Shown here piece after piece: positions 19,339 to 28,679 of a DNA stretch of 64,000 nt. The stretch lies in assembly GCF_014192155.1 (NCBI RefSeq), contig NZ_JACHXO010000001.1, forward strand, positions 1 through 64,000, in the 5' to 3' direction. Position numbers and translations under genes: made by a program. The stretch comes from Roseateles terrae. Lineage in GTDB: Bacteria; Pseudomonadota; Gammaproteobacteria; Burkholderiales; Burkholderiaceae_C. Below the pieces are notes generated by a model. That model was not told the DNA's origin. It saw only the letters and a list, made by a program, of their open reading frames with translations, and did no database searches. How positions within the stretch are numbered: the first letter of the stretch is position 1; each line of letters starts with the position of its first letter.

Positions 19339-22300
19339 TCACCGCGCGACCTTCCTCGAACGCAACAGCGTCCGCAGCGGCCTCGCCAGCCGCACCAGGA
19401 TGCCCCGCCACTGACGGCGCCGTCGCGCCCGGGCCGCTGGCGCATAGGCCTCGCTGGCCAGCACCCGCACTTCCACCTCGGTGCCGCCCTCCGGCCGGTT
19501 GCGGATGCGCAGGCTCCCATGCAGTCGATGGGCCCGCTCGAACATGCCCCGGATGCCATGATGCCCCGGCCGACCCTCGGCGCTGGTGAATTCCGTTGGC
19601 ATCCCGGCGCCGTCATCGACGATGCGAAGCGTCATCCGACGCGGCTCGTAATGCAACCAGACGCCCAGTTGGGACGCTCCCGCATGCCGCACCGCGTTGC
19701 TCAGGGCCTCGCGTCCGATCATCAGCAACTCGTCCTGCACCGTCGGCCGCAGGGCGCGCTCCATGCCTTGCACATCCACCTGCACCGTGACACGGCCGTC
19801 GCCATGGGCGGCGGCTGCGGTGGTGAGGTCTTCGCTCAAGGGACCGAAGTGGTGGCGCAGGTCGGACACGCGGTCTCGCGCCGCCAGCAGCAGACGTTCC
19901 GCATTGCCCAAGGCGCGCTCGAGCCGGTCATTCAGCTCCGGCTCCTTTACGCGTCGCGCCACGCCATTGAACTGCAGCACCAGTCCTTGCACCCCCTGCA
20001 GCAGGGTGTCATGAAGCTCACGAGCGATGCGTTCCCGCTCCCGCAGACGCTCTTCCATGCGCCAGCGCACCTGCCGGGCAATGGCCCGGGTCCGCACGCG
20101 ATAGGCGCCCCAGCCCAGCACCAGCACCAGCAACACCAGGCCCGCGGCGAAGCTGCGCGTCTGCATCCAGGTCGGCGCAATGTGAAATTCCAGCATCGCG
20201 CCGCGGGTGTCCCACACGCCGTCGCCGTTAGCCGCTATCACATGGAAGCGGTATGTCCCCGGCGAGAGGTTGGCGTAGGTCGCCTCGCGGGCATTGCCGG
20301 CTTCATGCCAGTCCGGGTCCACCCCCTCCAGCCGATACCGGAAGCGTGCGCGGTCGGCGGCAGCCAGGGTGATGGCGGTGTAGCTGAGCGTCACATGGCG
20401 CGTCCCTGCGGGCAGCGTCAGGCCGGGATCGGCACGGAACAGCTGCTCGCCGCTGCGCAGCGCATGGATCTCGGTCAGCGGCGGCTGGTTGTTGCGCGGC
20501 ACGGTCGCGGGGTCCAGCCAGGCGACGCCGCGGTTGGTGGCAAACCACAGCCGGCCGCGTCGATCCCGCAGCGCGGTGGGCACCATCACCGCCTGCAGTG
20601 CGATGCCGGGAAGGCCGTCACGGCGGTCGAAGAGTCGATAGCTGAGCGGCGTGCCGGGGCGTGCGGCGAAATCCCGCAGGTCTTCCGTGCGCACCTGCAC
20701 GACGCCGCGGCCGCCATTGAGCCAGACGTCGCCGGGCAGGGATTCAACGATGCCGGTGACGTGCCCATACACCGCGTCCACGCTTTGCGTCAGGGTGGTG
20801 AAGCGGCGACCGTCGAAGAAGGCGACGCCGTTTTCGCCAGCCACCACCAGACGGCGTTCGGTCACGCTGATGGCGGTGGCGCGGCCGATCGACAGGCCGT
20901 CCTGATGGGTCCAGCGGGTCAGGGTGTCGTCGCTCCAGCGCAGCACCTCGTCTTCCTGCGCCATCCACAAGGCGCCGTCCGGGCCGAGCGTCATCGTCTG
21001 AGGGGCGTGCAGCTCCCGCAGGCGCGGGTCCAGTTTCACACCGTCGGGCGTGGCGAGGTAGATGCCCTGGTCCTCCACCGAGATCCAGATGCCGCTGCCA
21101 CCGTCGGGCAGGGCCGCCAGCGGGTTGCCGTCGCGCAGCGCAGGCGGCATGGGAATCTCCCGGGTGGAGACCGCATCGCGGCGGATGAAACGGCCGTTGC
21201 TCATCCACCAGAGGGCCCCGTCCGCGGCGCGCAGGGTGTCCCGCGCTGGCACCGGTCCCCGCCATTCGCGCATCGGGCCCGGCGGGTCGGCCTCCAGGGC
21301 CGTCTGCGCATTGGCCGCGAGCATGCCGTCGCCATGCGGCACCAGCACGAATCCGCGCAGCGGCGCACCGGAGAGATCCGCCAGGTCATGTAGCCGCGTG
21401 CGCTGGAAGCTGGCAAGGCCATTGTTGCTGCCGACCCAGACGGTGCCTTCCCGGTCTTCGATCACCGGCACCACGACCGGTGAACTCAGCCCCTGCTCAC
21501 GCTCAAAGCGTTGAGGCTGGTCCTGGGGGCCGACGGAGCGGCCGGTGGGAATGGCGGAGGCGGACGGCAGGCGCCAGACGCCGGACCCGGCGACAGTCAT
21601 CCATACCGATCCGTCGCGGGCAAACAGCAGCTGCTTGGCGGTGGCGAAGGCGGGCGGACGGCGGGCGTCGCGGGGCGCGGGCGGCGCGAGGGCAGGGGAG
21701 GCGGCAGGGCTGGCGGACGATGCAGCCACAGGCTTCCCATCAACCGCCGCCACGTCATGGTCTCCAAGCGTGGTCAGGTCCGGCAAGGGCCGCGTCCCCT
21801 GGAGGCCTTCACTGATCCACAGCCGTCCATCCAGGTCTTCTGCCACCACCGCGGAGCGCGAGACCGGCAGACCCGAATCGCGGAACTGCCGTTCGCCGGG
21901 CAGCAGGTACAGCAGCCGGCGGGAGGTGCAGACCCACAACACGCCGCGGCGGTCCACATGGACGTAATCGACCGCGCTGTCGTTGTAGTTCCAGTCGGCG
22001 CCGATGATGCGCCACTGGCCATCCAGATAACGGGCCAGGCCCGTCCCGGCCGCCGCCCAGAGCGCGCCGTCACCCGTCTGCGCGAAATGCAGGATGCGGC
22101 CGTTCGGCAGCCCGTCGCGCACGCTGAAGGCCTCGACATGCCCGTCGTGCAAACGGGCTGCGCCGCCGCCGTAGAAGCCCAGCCAGATGTCGCCATCGGG
22201 CATCAATTTGAGCGCGTTGATGTTGGTGGAGGGCAGGCGCTGCCCTTCCCGCAAGGGGTAGGGCGAGAAACGCAGACCGTCGAAGCGGAACAGACCCATG

Positions 22301-22746
22301 CCCGTGCCCAGCCACAGCAGGCCGTTGGCGCCCTGTTCGAGGGTCCAGATGTCGGCAGGCGCGCCTTCATTGACCGCCAGTGGGGTGAAGGCGTAGTCCT
22401 GGATGCCGGTGGCGGGCAGGAGCGGCATATCGCGCGGGGGAGGGCGCGGGATGTTCAGTGCCACGTCCCGAGGCCACTGCGGCGGCGCCTGCTGAGACTG
22501 CGGCGCCGACGGTGCGGGGGGTGGACCGGATGCCGCCAGCGCTCCAACGCCTGACAGTGCGCCAGCCACCGTCAGCAGCAGCGCATGAAGCGCATGAAGG
22601 GCCGGGAGCGGCGGTAACGCCTGTAGCGCCGCTCCCCTGACCGGCCGCAGCGGGCGCGGCCCGGCGCCGGACGCATCGCGCGCGTCGGGCACGTCGATCA
22701 GATCGGCAGGAGCGCGCAGGGCGGGGAGAGGGAGTCGGAACTGCAT
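19339..22746 (-). CDS. Reg_prop/Y_Y_Y sensor histidine kinase (NarX-type transmitter)
   Basis: 1135 aa from ATG 22746; the frame is open 32 codons further. After a signal-like hydrophobic segment and an Ala/Pro-rich stretch, a long region of two-bladed-propeller repeats (NGLLWLGTGMGLFRFDG; GDGALWAAAGTGLARY; GTVWVGSNNGLASF) forms the periplasmic sensor. A Y_Y_Y domain (RFRYRLEGVDPDWHEAG) and one membrane helix follow. The cytoplasmic part is HisKA_3 (RIARELHDTLLQG, phospho-His) and HATPase_c (ALSNAVRHAG; DDGAGM). No receiver or DNA-binding domain is fused and no regulator is adjacent. Such kinases often sense carbohydrate; the ligand here is unknown. Confidence 0.88.
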   Translation of the reverse strand: MQFRLPLPALRAPADLIDVPDARDASGAGPRPLRPVRGAALQALPPLPALHALHALLLTVAGALSGVGALAASGPPPAPSAPQSQQAPPQWPRDVALNIPRPPPRDMPLLPATGIQDYAFTPLAVNEGAPADIWTLEQGANGLLWLGTGMGLFRFDGLRFSPYPLREGQRLPSTNINALKLMPDGDIWLGFYGGGAARLHDGHVEAFSVRDGLPNGRILHFAQTGDGALWAAAGTGLARYLDGQWRIIGADWNYNDSAVDYVHVDRRGVLWVCTSRRLLYLLPGERQFRDSGLPVSRSAVVAEDLDGRLWISEGLQGTRPLPDLTTLGDHDVAAVDGKPVAASSASPAASPALAPPAPRDARRPPAFATAKQLLFARDGSVWMTVAGSGVWRLPSASAIPTGRSVGPQDQPQRFEREQGLSSPVVVPVIEDREGTVWVGSNNGLASFQRTRLHDLADLSGAPLRGFVLVPHGDGMLAANAQTALEADPPGPMREWRGPVPARDTLRAADGALWWMSNGRFIRRDAVSTREIPMPPALRDGNPLAALPDGGSGIWISVEDQGIYLATPDGVKLDPRLRELHAPQTMTLGPDGALWMAQEDEVLRWSDDTLTRWTHQDGLSIGRATAISVTERRLVVAGENGVAFFDGRRFTTLTQSVDAVYGHVTGIVESLPGDVWLNGGRGVVQVRTEDLRDFAARPGTPLSYRLFDRRDGLPGIALQAVMVPTALRDRRGRLWFATNRGVAWLDPATVPRNNQPPLTEIHALRSGEQLFRADPGLTLPAGTRHVTLSYTAITLAAADRARFRYRLEGVDPDWHEAGNAREATYANLSPGTYRFHVIAANGDGVWDTRGAMLEFHIAPTWMQTRSFAAGLVLLVLVLGWGAYRVRTRAIARQVRWRMEERLRERERIARELHDTLLQGVQGLVLQFNGVARRVKEPELNDRLERALGNAERLLLAARDRVSDLRHHFGPLSEDLTTAAAAHGDGRVTVQVDVQGMERALRPTVQDELLMIGREALSNAVRHAGASQLGVWLHYEPRRMTLRIVDDGAGMPTEFTSAEGRPGHHGIRGMFERAHRLHGSLRIRNRPEGGTEVEVRVLASEAYAPAARARRRRQWRGILVRLARPLRTLLRSRKVAR

Positions 22747-22891
22747 GGACGGGATCCGCCGGCGAGTATGCCACCCCAGCTCCGTGCGCTGGGCGGGTGG
22801 CGGGCGGCATGGCGCTTGCCAAGTTCCCTGCATCGGGATCATCCGGCGACTCGCCGGGTGGTCAGTCCTTCAACGTTTTCAGGAGACTGCA

Positions 22892-23389
22892 ATGAACGAT
22901 TCCAAGCCGCGTGATGCCAATCTGGATCCGATCACCAAGGCACCGGGTGCCCATCCGGTGGGGACCGGCGTCGGTGCTGCCGTGGGCGGCATGGCTGCCG
23001 GCGCTGCGGCCGGCACGGTCGTGGGCCCGGTGGGCACGGTGGTGGGTGCTGCCGTCGGCGCTGTGGTCGGCGGGCTGGCCGGCAAGGGCGTGGCCGAGGC
23101 GATCGACCCGACCGCCGAACAGGTCTACTGGAAGGACAACTACGCCCAACGTCCTTATGTGGAGCAGGGCACCACCTACGACGACTACGGCCCCGCTTAC
23201 GCCTATGGCGTGGACGCCTTCAGCCGATATCCGGACCGCGAATTCGAAGACTTCGAAAGCGAACTGCACCGCGACTGGGGCGGCCAGCGCCGGGGTTCGT
23301 CGCTGGAGTGGGATCGGGCCCGTCCGGCCGCGCGTGATGCGTGGCAACGGGTGAAGGAAAACTCGGGCATGCCCCCGTCCACTCGTTGA
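22892..23389 (+). CDS. Glycine-zipper membrane-associated protein
   Basis: 165 aa from ATG 22892, set by AGGAG 6 bases upstream. Residues ~26-70 are a run of small residues with repeated GxxxG spacing (VGTGVGAAVGGMAAGAA and on), a glycine zipper that could form membrane or outer-membrane helices. The C-terminal half is acidic and Tyr-rich (YDDYGPAYAYGVDAF), ending in a helix. No signal peptide is visible. Similar proteins are widespread in Burkholderiales as stress-associated hypotheticals; function unknown. Convergent with dctM across a strong hairpin. Confidence 0.65.
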   Translation: MNDSKPRDANLDPITKAPGAHPVGTGVGAAVGGMAAGAAAGTVVGPVGTVVGAAVGAVVGGLAGKGVAEAIDPTAEQVYWKDNYAQRPYVEQGTTYDDYGPAYAYGVDAFSRYPDREFEDFESELHRDWGGQRRGSSLEWDRARPAARDAWQRVKENSGMPPSTR

Positions 23390-23507
23390 TGTGAACCGCA
23401 CCTCACTTGTCGATGTCATCGACTGACGTCCTTGGGGTGACCTCCATGCGCCGCCCCTGACGTCAACCCTGACGCGCGGCGTCGTTCAGATGCCGATGTG
23501 TCAGAAA

Positions 23508-23539
23508 GCGCCGGCCGCTCCCTCAGGGACGGCCGGCGC
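23508..23539. terminator. Long hairpin between convergent genes
   Basis: A 10-bp perfect GC stem (23508-23517 with 23530-23539), extended by a 4-bp inner stem across one bulged C, loop TCA. No long T-run on either side, but the position between two convergent genes suits termination. Confidence 0.6.
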
Positions 23540-23596
23540 ATGCATTGAAACGCCAGACATCAACCGTCCGATGTCAGCGCCTCAGCACTGCGACGT

Positions 23597-25120
23597 TCAG
23601 GAAGCGCCCGAGGCGGGCGCCGACGCGGCCGGGGCCACATCAAACAGCTGCGCCGGGTCCTGATCCGACTCCCGCGTCGGGCCGTCCGTACCGGTCGTGT
23701 CCAGGTTTTGCAGCATCTCGGTGGCCTTGTCGAGATCGCGCGCTTCTTCCTTGTCGAGGAAAGCGGTCACCGTCACCGGGAAGAAGATCACCACGGCCAC
23801 CAGCAGCAGCTGCATCAGCACCCATGGGATCGAGCCCATGTAGATGTCGCTGGAGGACACCTTGCGGGGCAGGGCGCCGCTCTTGAACAGGGAATCGGCA
23901 ATCCCGCGCAGGTAGAACAGGGCAAAGCCGAAGGGCGGATGCATGAAGCTGGTCTGCATGTTCACGCAGAGCATCACGCCGAACCACACCAGGTCGATGC
24001 CCATCTTGTGGGCGACCGGGGCCAGCAGCGGCAGAATGATGAAGGCGATCTCGAAGAAGTCGAGGAAGAACGCCAGGAAGAAAATGAAGACGTTCACCGC
24101 GATCAGGAAACCCACCTGACCGCCAGGCAGATGGGACAGCTGATGCTCGATCCACGCCCCGCCTTCCACGCCCTGGAACACCAGCGAGAAAGTGCGCGAA
24201 CCGATCAGGATGAACACCACCATCGCGGTGATGCGCATCGTGCCTTGCATCGCCCCGCGCAGCAGCGGCCAGTTCAATCGTTTGTGCAGGGCGGCGAGCA
24301 GAAAGGCGCCCACCGCGCCCATGGCACCCGCCTCGGTCGGCGTGCAGATGGCGGTGTTGAGACCGGGCAGGCCGCCCATCGAGCCCAGCACCGCGAAGAT
24401 CAGCACGGCGGACGGCACGATGCCCCGCAGGCATTTGCGCCACAAGGCCCAGCCCTGCAGGGTGCGCGCTTCTTTCGGAACACCCGGCACATGGTGCGGC
24501 TTGAAGCGCGCCAGCAGGAAGGTGTAGAGCGCAAAGATCAGTACCTGCAGCAGCGACGGGCCCCAGGCGCCCTTGTACATATCCCCCACCGGGCGCCCGA
24601 GTTGATCCGCCAGCACCACCAGCACCAGCGAGGGTGGCACCAACTGCGTGATGGTGCCCGAGGCCGCCAGCACGCCGGTGGCATAGCGCATGTGATAGCC
24701 GTAGCGCATCATCACCGGCAGGGAAATCATCGCCATGGCGATCACCTGGCCGGCCACGGTGCCGGTGATGGCGCCCAGGATGAAGCCGACGATGATCACC
24801 GAATAACCGAGCCCGCCGCGCACCGGGCCGAAGAGCTGGCCCATCGAGTCCAGCATGTCCTCGGCCAGCCCGCATTTCTCGAGCACCGCGCCCATCAGGG
24901 TGAAGAAGGGAATGGCCAGCAGCAGGTCGTTGGACAAGATCCCAAAGACGTTCTGCGGCAGGGCGGAGAGGAATTCCGGCGGAAACCATCCCTGGCTCAC
25001 CGCATACACCCCACAGGCCAGGCCCAGCGCCGCCAGCGAGAAAGCGACCGGAAACCCGATCAGCATGATGAGGATCAACCCCGCGAACATCAGCGGGGGA
25101 AACAGCTCCATCGAAATCAT
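23597..25120 (-). CDS. TRAP transporter large permease (DctM-like)
   Basis: 507 aa from ATG 25120. The large membrane subunit of TRAP transporters, which import organic acids using an ion gradient. Many hydrophobic segments; typical motifs LLAIPFFTLMGAVLEKCGLAEDM and FILGAITGTVAGQVIAMAMI, and CTPTEAGAMGAVGAF. The C-terminus has an extra ~45-residue charged and Ala-rich tail. The start overlaps the small-permease stop by 4 bases. No substrate-binding subunit is nearby, so the substrate is not predictable. Confidence 0.9.
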   Translation of the reverse strand: MISMELFPPLMFAGLILIMLIGFPVAFSLAALGLACGVYAVSQGWFPPEFLSALPQNVFGILSNDLLLAIPFFTLMGAVLEKCGLAEDMLDSMGQLFGPVRGGLGYSVIIVGFILGAITGTVAGQVIAMAMISLPVMMRYGYHMRYATGVLAASGTITQLVPPSLVLVVLADQLGRPVGDMYKGAWGPSLLQVLIFALYTFLLARFKPHHVPGVPKEARTLQGWALWRKCLRGIVPSAVLIFAVLGSMGGLPGLNTAICTPTEAGAMGAVGAFLLAALHKRLNWPLLRGAMQGTMRITAMVVFILIGSRTFSLVFQGVEGGAWIEHQLSHLPGGQVGFLIAVNVFIFFLAFFLDFFEIAFIILPLLAPVAHKMGIDLVWFGVMLCVNMQTSFMHPPFGFALFYLRGIADSLFKSGALPRKVSSSDIYMGSIPWVLMQLLLVAVVIFFPVTVTAFLDKEEARDLDKATEMLQNLDTTGTDGPTRESDQDPAQLFDVAPAASAPASGAS

Positions 25121-25725
25121 TGCAGGGGCCTCTCGTAATGGGTGTCCATCTCGAGGCGGTGCCCCAGCCAGGCGACGCGCTTGATCAGTTCCGACACGCC
25201 CTGCAGTGCCAGCATCACAAAGCCGAGCGGCAGCAATGCGGCGGCCGGCCAGCGGATCAGTCCACCGGCATTGCCAGACACTTCCCCGCTGGTGAACAGC
25301 TTCCACAGATAGCCGGTCAGGCCCAGCGTTTGCAAACTGTCTTCCGGCCGCATGCCGGTGGTCAGCTTGACCAGGAAGAACTGCCAGGAGAGCCACGCCG
25401 CCCAGAGCACCACCGGCATCAGGAAGACCAGCAGGCCGAAGGTGTCGATCAACACCTTGCCGCGGCCAGACAGCCGGCTGTAGATCAGGTCCACCCGCAC
25501 ATGCTCATTCAGGCGCAAGGCTTGCGCCGCGCCCAGCATCACGCAGGCGGCGAACAGATACCACTGGATTTCGAGGAAGGCGTTGGAGCTGAAGTCCAGG
25601 CCGTAACGGACCACCGCATTGGTGGCGCTGATGAGGCAGGACAGCAGGACGGCCCAGGCGGCAAGGGTGCCGAAGCGGTCATTGAGGCTGTCGATGCCCC
25701 TGGCGATTGCAAGCAGGGCATTCAA
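25117..25725 (-). CDS. TRAP transporter small permease (DctQ-like)
   Basis: 202 aa. Small membrane subunit with four hydrophobic segments; the hallmark is LEIQWYLFAACVMLGAAQALRLNEHVRVDL. It pairs with the DctM-like subunit through an ATGA overlap. The length and the interrupted third segment match the larger DctQ subgroup. The 5' leader (25726-25895) contains overlapping inverted repeats that could act as an attenuator. Confidence 0.88.
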   Translation of the reverse strand: MNALLAIARGIDSLNDRFGTLAAWAVLLSCLISATNAVVRYGLDFSSNAFLEIQWYLFAACVMLGAAQALRLNEHVRVDLIYSRLSGRGKVLIDTFGLLVFLMPVVLWAAWLSWQFFLVKLTTGMRPEDSLQTLGLTGYLWKLFTSGEVSGNAGGLIRWPAAALLPLGFVMLALQGVSELIKRVAWLGHRLEMDTHYERPLQ

Positions 25726-25761
25726 GGCAGGTCAGTCTCCAGTCGGACCCTCGACAGGTGG

Positions 25762-25787
25762 GGTCCTTCAGGACCGTGGATCGGTCC
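25762..25787 (-). promoter_or_regulatory. Overlapping alternative hairpins in the TRAP operon leader
   Basis: GGTCC-TTCA-GGACC (25762-25775) and GGACCG-TGGAT-CGGTCC (25771-25787) share the same GGACC arm, so only one can form at a time. They lie 37 bases upstream of the small-permease start. A regulatory switch is possible; not proven. Confidence 0.3.
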
Positions 25788-25895
25788 TGCGGAGACTGTA
25801 GCCAGGGATGGGGAGGCCGCGAAGCAAATCCCGCGCGGGTGCGGGAAAGTCCTCCCCTGTGGCGGCGCGCGTCCAAAGGACGCGCCAGGCCGGCC

Positions 25896-26237
25896 TCAGA
25901 GCTGCGTGGCGGCGGCGAAAAGCTTCGCGGCGCGCGCGCCGGATCGGCAGAAGGCCAGCACCGGGGAGGGCAGTTCGTCGATCAGCTGGCGCATCGCCTG
26001 AATCTCTTCCGGCGATTGATAGCCCCCCTGGACCGGCAGGAACCGGTAGGCCAGACCGGCCGCCTCGGCGGCAGCCTGCATCTGGGCACTGGTCGGCTGG
26101 TCCGGCCCCCCTTCGAAGTCCGGGCGATTGTTGATCACGCTCTTGAAACCGGCCTGCGCCAGCGCGGACATGACATCCGGGGTGATCTGCGGAGCAACGC
26201 AGAAGTCCTGCGTCAGTTGTTGCACGGTCAGTTCCAT
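25896..26237 (-). CDS. DUF442 / TIGR01244-type sulfurtransferase-phosphatase-like protein
   Basis: 113 aa cytoplasmic protein with the dual-specificity-phosphatase-like fold of the beta-lactamase-hydrolase-like family. The active loop CRSGARA supplies the nucleophilic Cys and Arg (C-x4-R); the N-terminal VAPQITPDVMSALAQAGFKSVINNRPD is typical. Members are linked to sulfide or persulfide metabolism (Blh) and to tyrosine-phosphatase-like activity. Stand-alone here, with an 8-bp hairpin (25867-25885) just downstream. Confidence 0.85.
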   Translation of the reverse strand: MELTVQQLTQDFCVAPQITPDVMSALAQAGFKSVINNRPDFEGGPDQPTSAQMQAAAEAAGLAYRFLPVQGGYQSPEEIQAMRQLIDELPSPVLAFCRSGARAAKLFAAATQL

Positions 26238-26306
26238 GAGGACTCCTGAAGGGGAAGTGGCGACGGCGTCGGGGCCGGGCCGGGGCTCAATGCAGGGGCG
26301 GGGCGA

Positions 26307-26753
26307 TCAGCCCGCCAGCGCGGCCTTGACGGCAGCGGAGACCAGGCCCATGTCGGCCTTGCCGGCCAGCTGGGTCTTGACTGCACCCATGACCTTGCCC
26401 ATGTCGCCGGGGCCCTTGGCGCCCAGATCAGCCACGATGGCGTTCACCGCGGCCTGGATCTCTTCCTGGCTCAGACGCTGCGGCAGGTAGGCCTCCAGCA
26501 CCTTCACTTCGGCGGTTTCCTTGTCGGCCAGATCCTGGCGACCGGCGGCGCTGAACTGGCTGATGGCGTCCTTGCGCTGCTTGATCAGCTTGTCCACGAT
26601 GCTCACCAGGGTGGTGTCGTCCACCTCGATGCGCTCGTCCACTTCCTTTTGCTTGACGGCGGCCAGCAGCATGCGGATGGTGCCCAGACGCTCGCTGTCC
26701 TTGGCACGCATGGCGGTCTTCATGTCTTCGGTGATTTGTTCTTTGAGGCTCAT
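26307..26753 (-). CDS. yqeY: GatB/YqeY domain protein
   Basis: 148 aa from ATG 26753 (MSLKEQITEDMKTAMRAKDSERLGTIR). All-helical YqeY, related to the tRNA-binding tail of GatB; biological role unclear. It follows rpsU, a conserved gene pair in proteobacteria, but a strong terminator lies between them and may reduce read-through. Confidence 0.92.
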   Translation of the reverse strand: MSLKEQITEDMKTAMRAKDSERLGTIRMLLAAVKQKEVDERIEVDDTTLVSIVDKLIKQRKDAISQFSAAGRQDLADKETAEVKVLEAYLPQRLSQEEIQAAVNAIVADLGAKGPGDMGKVMGAVKTQLAGKADMGLVSAAVKAALAG

Positions 26754-26799
26754 GGGCATCTCTCCGTGGGAATCATGAATAAGTTCGGTCCGATAAAGC

Positions 26800-26836
26800 A
26801 AAAAAGCCCGCGGCAGCGTCCTGCGCGGGCTTTTTT
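26800..26836 (-). terminator. Terminator between rpsU and yqeY
   Basis: Stem GCCCGCG (26806-26812) with CGCGGGC (26824-26830), A-run before and T-run after, so effective in either direction. It lies in the rpsU-yqeY gap, where it likely limits expression of yqeY from the rpsU promoter. Confidence 0.85.
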
Positions 26837-26869
26837 GAGCTGTTCGGGCCGCTGGTCAGCAGCGCGAGA

Positions 26870-27082
26870 TCAGTACAGCTTCTTGGGCAGCTGCATGCTG
26901 CGCACGCGCTTGTAATGACGCTTCACCGCGGCGGCCTTCTTGCGCTTGCGCTCGGCGGTCGGCTTTTCGTAGAACTCGCGGGCGCGCAGCTCGGTGAGCA
27001 GGCCCAGCTTTTCAATGGTGCGCTTGAAGCGGCGCAGGGCCACGTCGAACGGCTCGTTTTCTTTGACGCGAATGGTGGTCAT
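26870..27082 (-). CDS. rpsU: 30S ribosomal protein S21
   Basis: 70 aa basic protein of the small subunit, needed for initiation near the anti-Shine-Dalgarno region. Full match to the S21 pattern: [20 protein letters not shown], then [22 protein letters not shown]. Starts with ATG 27082. Confidence 0.96.
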
Positions 27083-27653
27083 GAAAAAAGAATTCCTTCA
27101 AATAGCGCTCGGTGTTCGCAAGGATCGCTGCCAACCGAAACCATGAACCTGCCCGAAAGCCTGTTCTCGCCTCTGTCAGCCGGGCTCTCGAAGCGGAGTA
27201 TCCGGATTCCGCTTCCGAATCGACGCGCAGGGTTTGCCAGCAAAGACGCGGATTCTAGCCTTAATTTTTGGGCCTGACCACCAAACGGCGTAAATCGGGG
27301 TGTCGCACCACCGGTGGAAGGGGGTAGATGCCGTAACAAGCGCACATTTGAGAGAGCCAGCCCCCGCGCTGGCGGTGGTGGACGGCTCAGGGAGAGATGG
27401 TATCGTGGCCATTCCTCCTGGTGACACGCCGGGCGCGCGCAGAATCAAAAGTTCGCATGGCATTCACGACGTGAGGACGCGTTCCTCTGCCGCGTCTGTC
27501 CGCACCCGGGGGTCACGCTAGGATGCGGAGCCCCAAGCTTAGGGGGAGTCAGGCCGGATCATCACCGCCAGGTCTTCCCCGGCTTGATCAGGGCATCTAC
27601 ATTCAACCCATCCACCATTCGACCGCCAGGCCCATCCTGGCCCGGCCCGTCCC
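27083..27653. other. Intergenic region between rpsU and a PAS-GGDEF gene
   Basis: 571 bases between divergent genes. It should carry both promoters. Seen: an inverted repeat AAGCGGA/TCCGCTT (27191-27197 and 27208-27214, 10-base loop). No ORF with coding character and no tRNA-like cloverleaf was found. Confidence 0.35.
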
Positions 27654-28679
27654 ATGGAATTTCCTGCCGCCGCGTCTTCTGCGCCTGCCAGCTTCGATGC
27701 CTGGCTCGCTACCCTTGGGGCGCCCCAGGCGCCGGTGGCCACGGCACTGCTCAGCCTGATGGAGCCGACCGGGGCCTGCGTCACCGTCAAGTCCATGGCG
27801 ACCGGGCGTTATGTCTTTGCCAGTGCCGGCATGGCGGAGCTGTTCGGCCGCAGTGAAGACGGTGTGGTCGGCAATACCGACAACGAGCTGATGCGCGTCG
27901 ATGAAGTCCAGGCCATGCGCCGGGCCGAGCAGGCGACGCTGGCGCAGCGCAGCGTGGTGAGCTCCGAGCACCGGCTGGAGCTGGGCGGCCGTCGCCGGGA
28001 AGTCACCGTGACCCGCATTCCGCTGGGCACCGAACACCTGATGGCGCTGTGGAGCGACAAGACCGAAGAGCGCCATCGTGAATCGCACCTGCAGCGGGCG
28101 CTGCAGCAACTGGAGCAGCAGCAGAAATCGCTGGAGCAGATGCGCCGCGAATTGCAGCAGGGCAGTGGCCGGGATGAAGTCTCGGGCCTGTACATGCGCG
28201 CGCAGTTCGACGACCAGCTGCTGCGCGAGATCGACCTCTCCACCCGCGAGCACCGCGAATTCACGCTGGTGCTGATTGCGCTCGATGCGCAGACCGCAGG
28301 CGATGGAGCGCCCTTGACTGCGGAAGCCCGCACCCGGCTGTTGGAAGGGCTGGGTCGCATGCTGCGCGCCAACACGCGCGCGATGGATGCCGCCTGCCGT
28401 GTCGGGGAAGATCTGTTTGCCGTGCTGCTGTCGGGCGTGGGTCTGGCCACGGCACACGCCCGCATGGAACAGCTTCGCCGCCAATGCCATGCGCAGATCG
28501 TGGTGCTGCACGGCCAGGACCTGGGCCTGTCCCTCTCGATGGGTGTGGCCAGCTTCCCGCATACCGCGTCCCGGCAGGAAGAGCTGCTGCATGCCGCCGA
28601 AATGGCGGTCAAGGAAGCGCAGCGCCGCGGGGGCAATCAGGTGGTGCTGGCGTCGATCCCGTTCGGACTGGGCGGCTAA
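27654..28679 (+). CDS. PAS domain protein with degenerate GGDEF domain
   Basis: 341 aa, cytoplasmic. A PAS-like sensor at residues ~35-140 (TGRYVFASAGMAELFGRSEDGVVGN), a Gln-rich coiled coil at ~140-170 (LQRALQQLEQQQKSLEQM), then a GGDEF-family fold (SGLYMRAQFDDQLLREI ... SMGVASFPHTASRQEELLHAAEMAVKEAQRRGGN). The signature loop reads GEDLF where an active diguanylate cyclase has GGDEF or GGEEF: the second Gly and the Glu/Asp pair are altered. Probably inactive as a cyclase and perhaps a GTP- or partner-binding sensor. Its stop overlaps the convergent EVE gene. Confidence 0.82.
   Translation: MEFPAAASSAPASFDAWLATLGAPQAPVATALLSLMEPTGACVTVKSMATGRYVFASAGMAELFGRSEDGVVGNTDNELMRVDEVQAMRRAEQATLAQRSVVSSEHRLELGGRRREVTVTRIPLGTEHLMALWSDKTEERHRESHLQRALQQLEQQQKSLEQMRRELQQGSGRDEVSGLYMRAQFDDQLLREIDLSTREHREFTLVLIALDAQTAGDGAPLTAEARTRLLEGLGRMLRANTRAMDAACRVGEDLFAVLLSGVGLATAHARMEQLRRQCHAQIVVLHGQDLGLSLSMGVASFPHTASRQEELLHAAEMAVKEAQRRGGNQVVLASIPFGLGG

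Noticed and set aside
27083..27653. tRNA or other structured RNA gene in the rpsU upstream gap
   Set aside because: I found no T-loop motif or cloverleaf arms; only one short inverted repeat is present.
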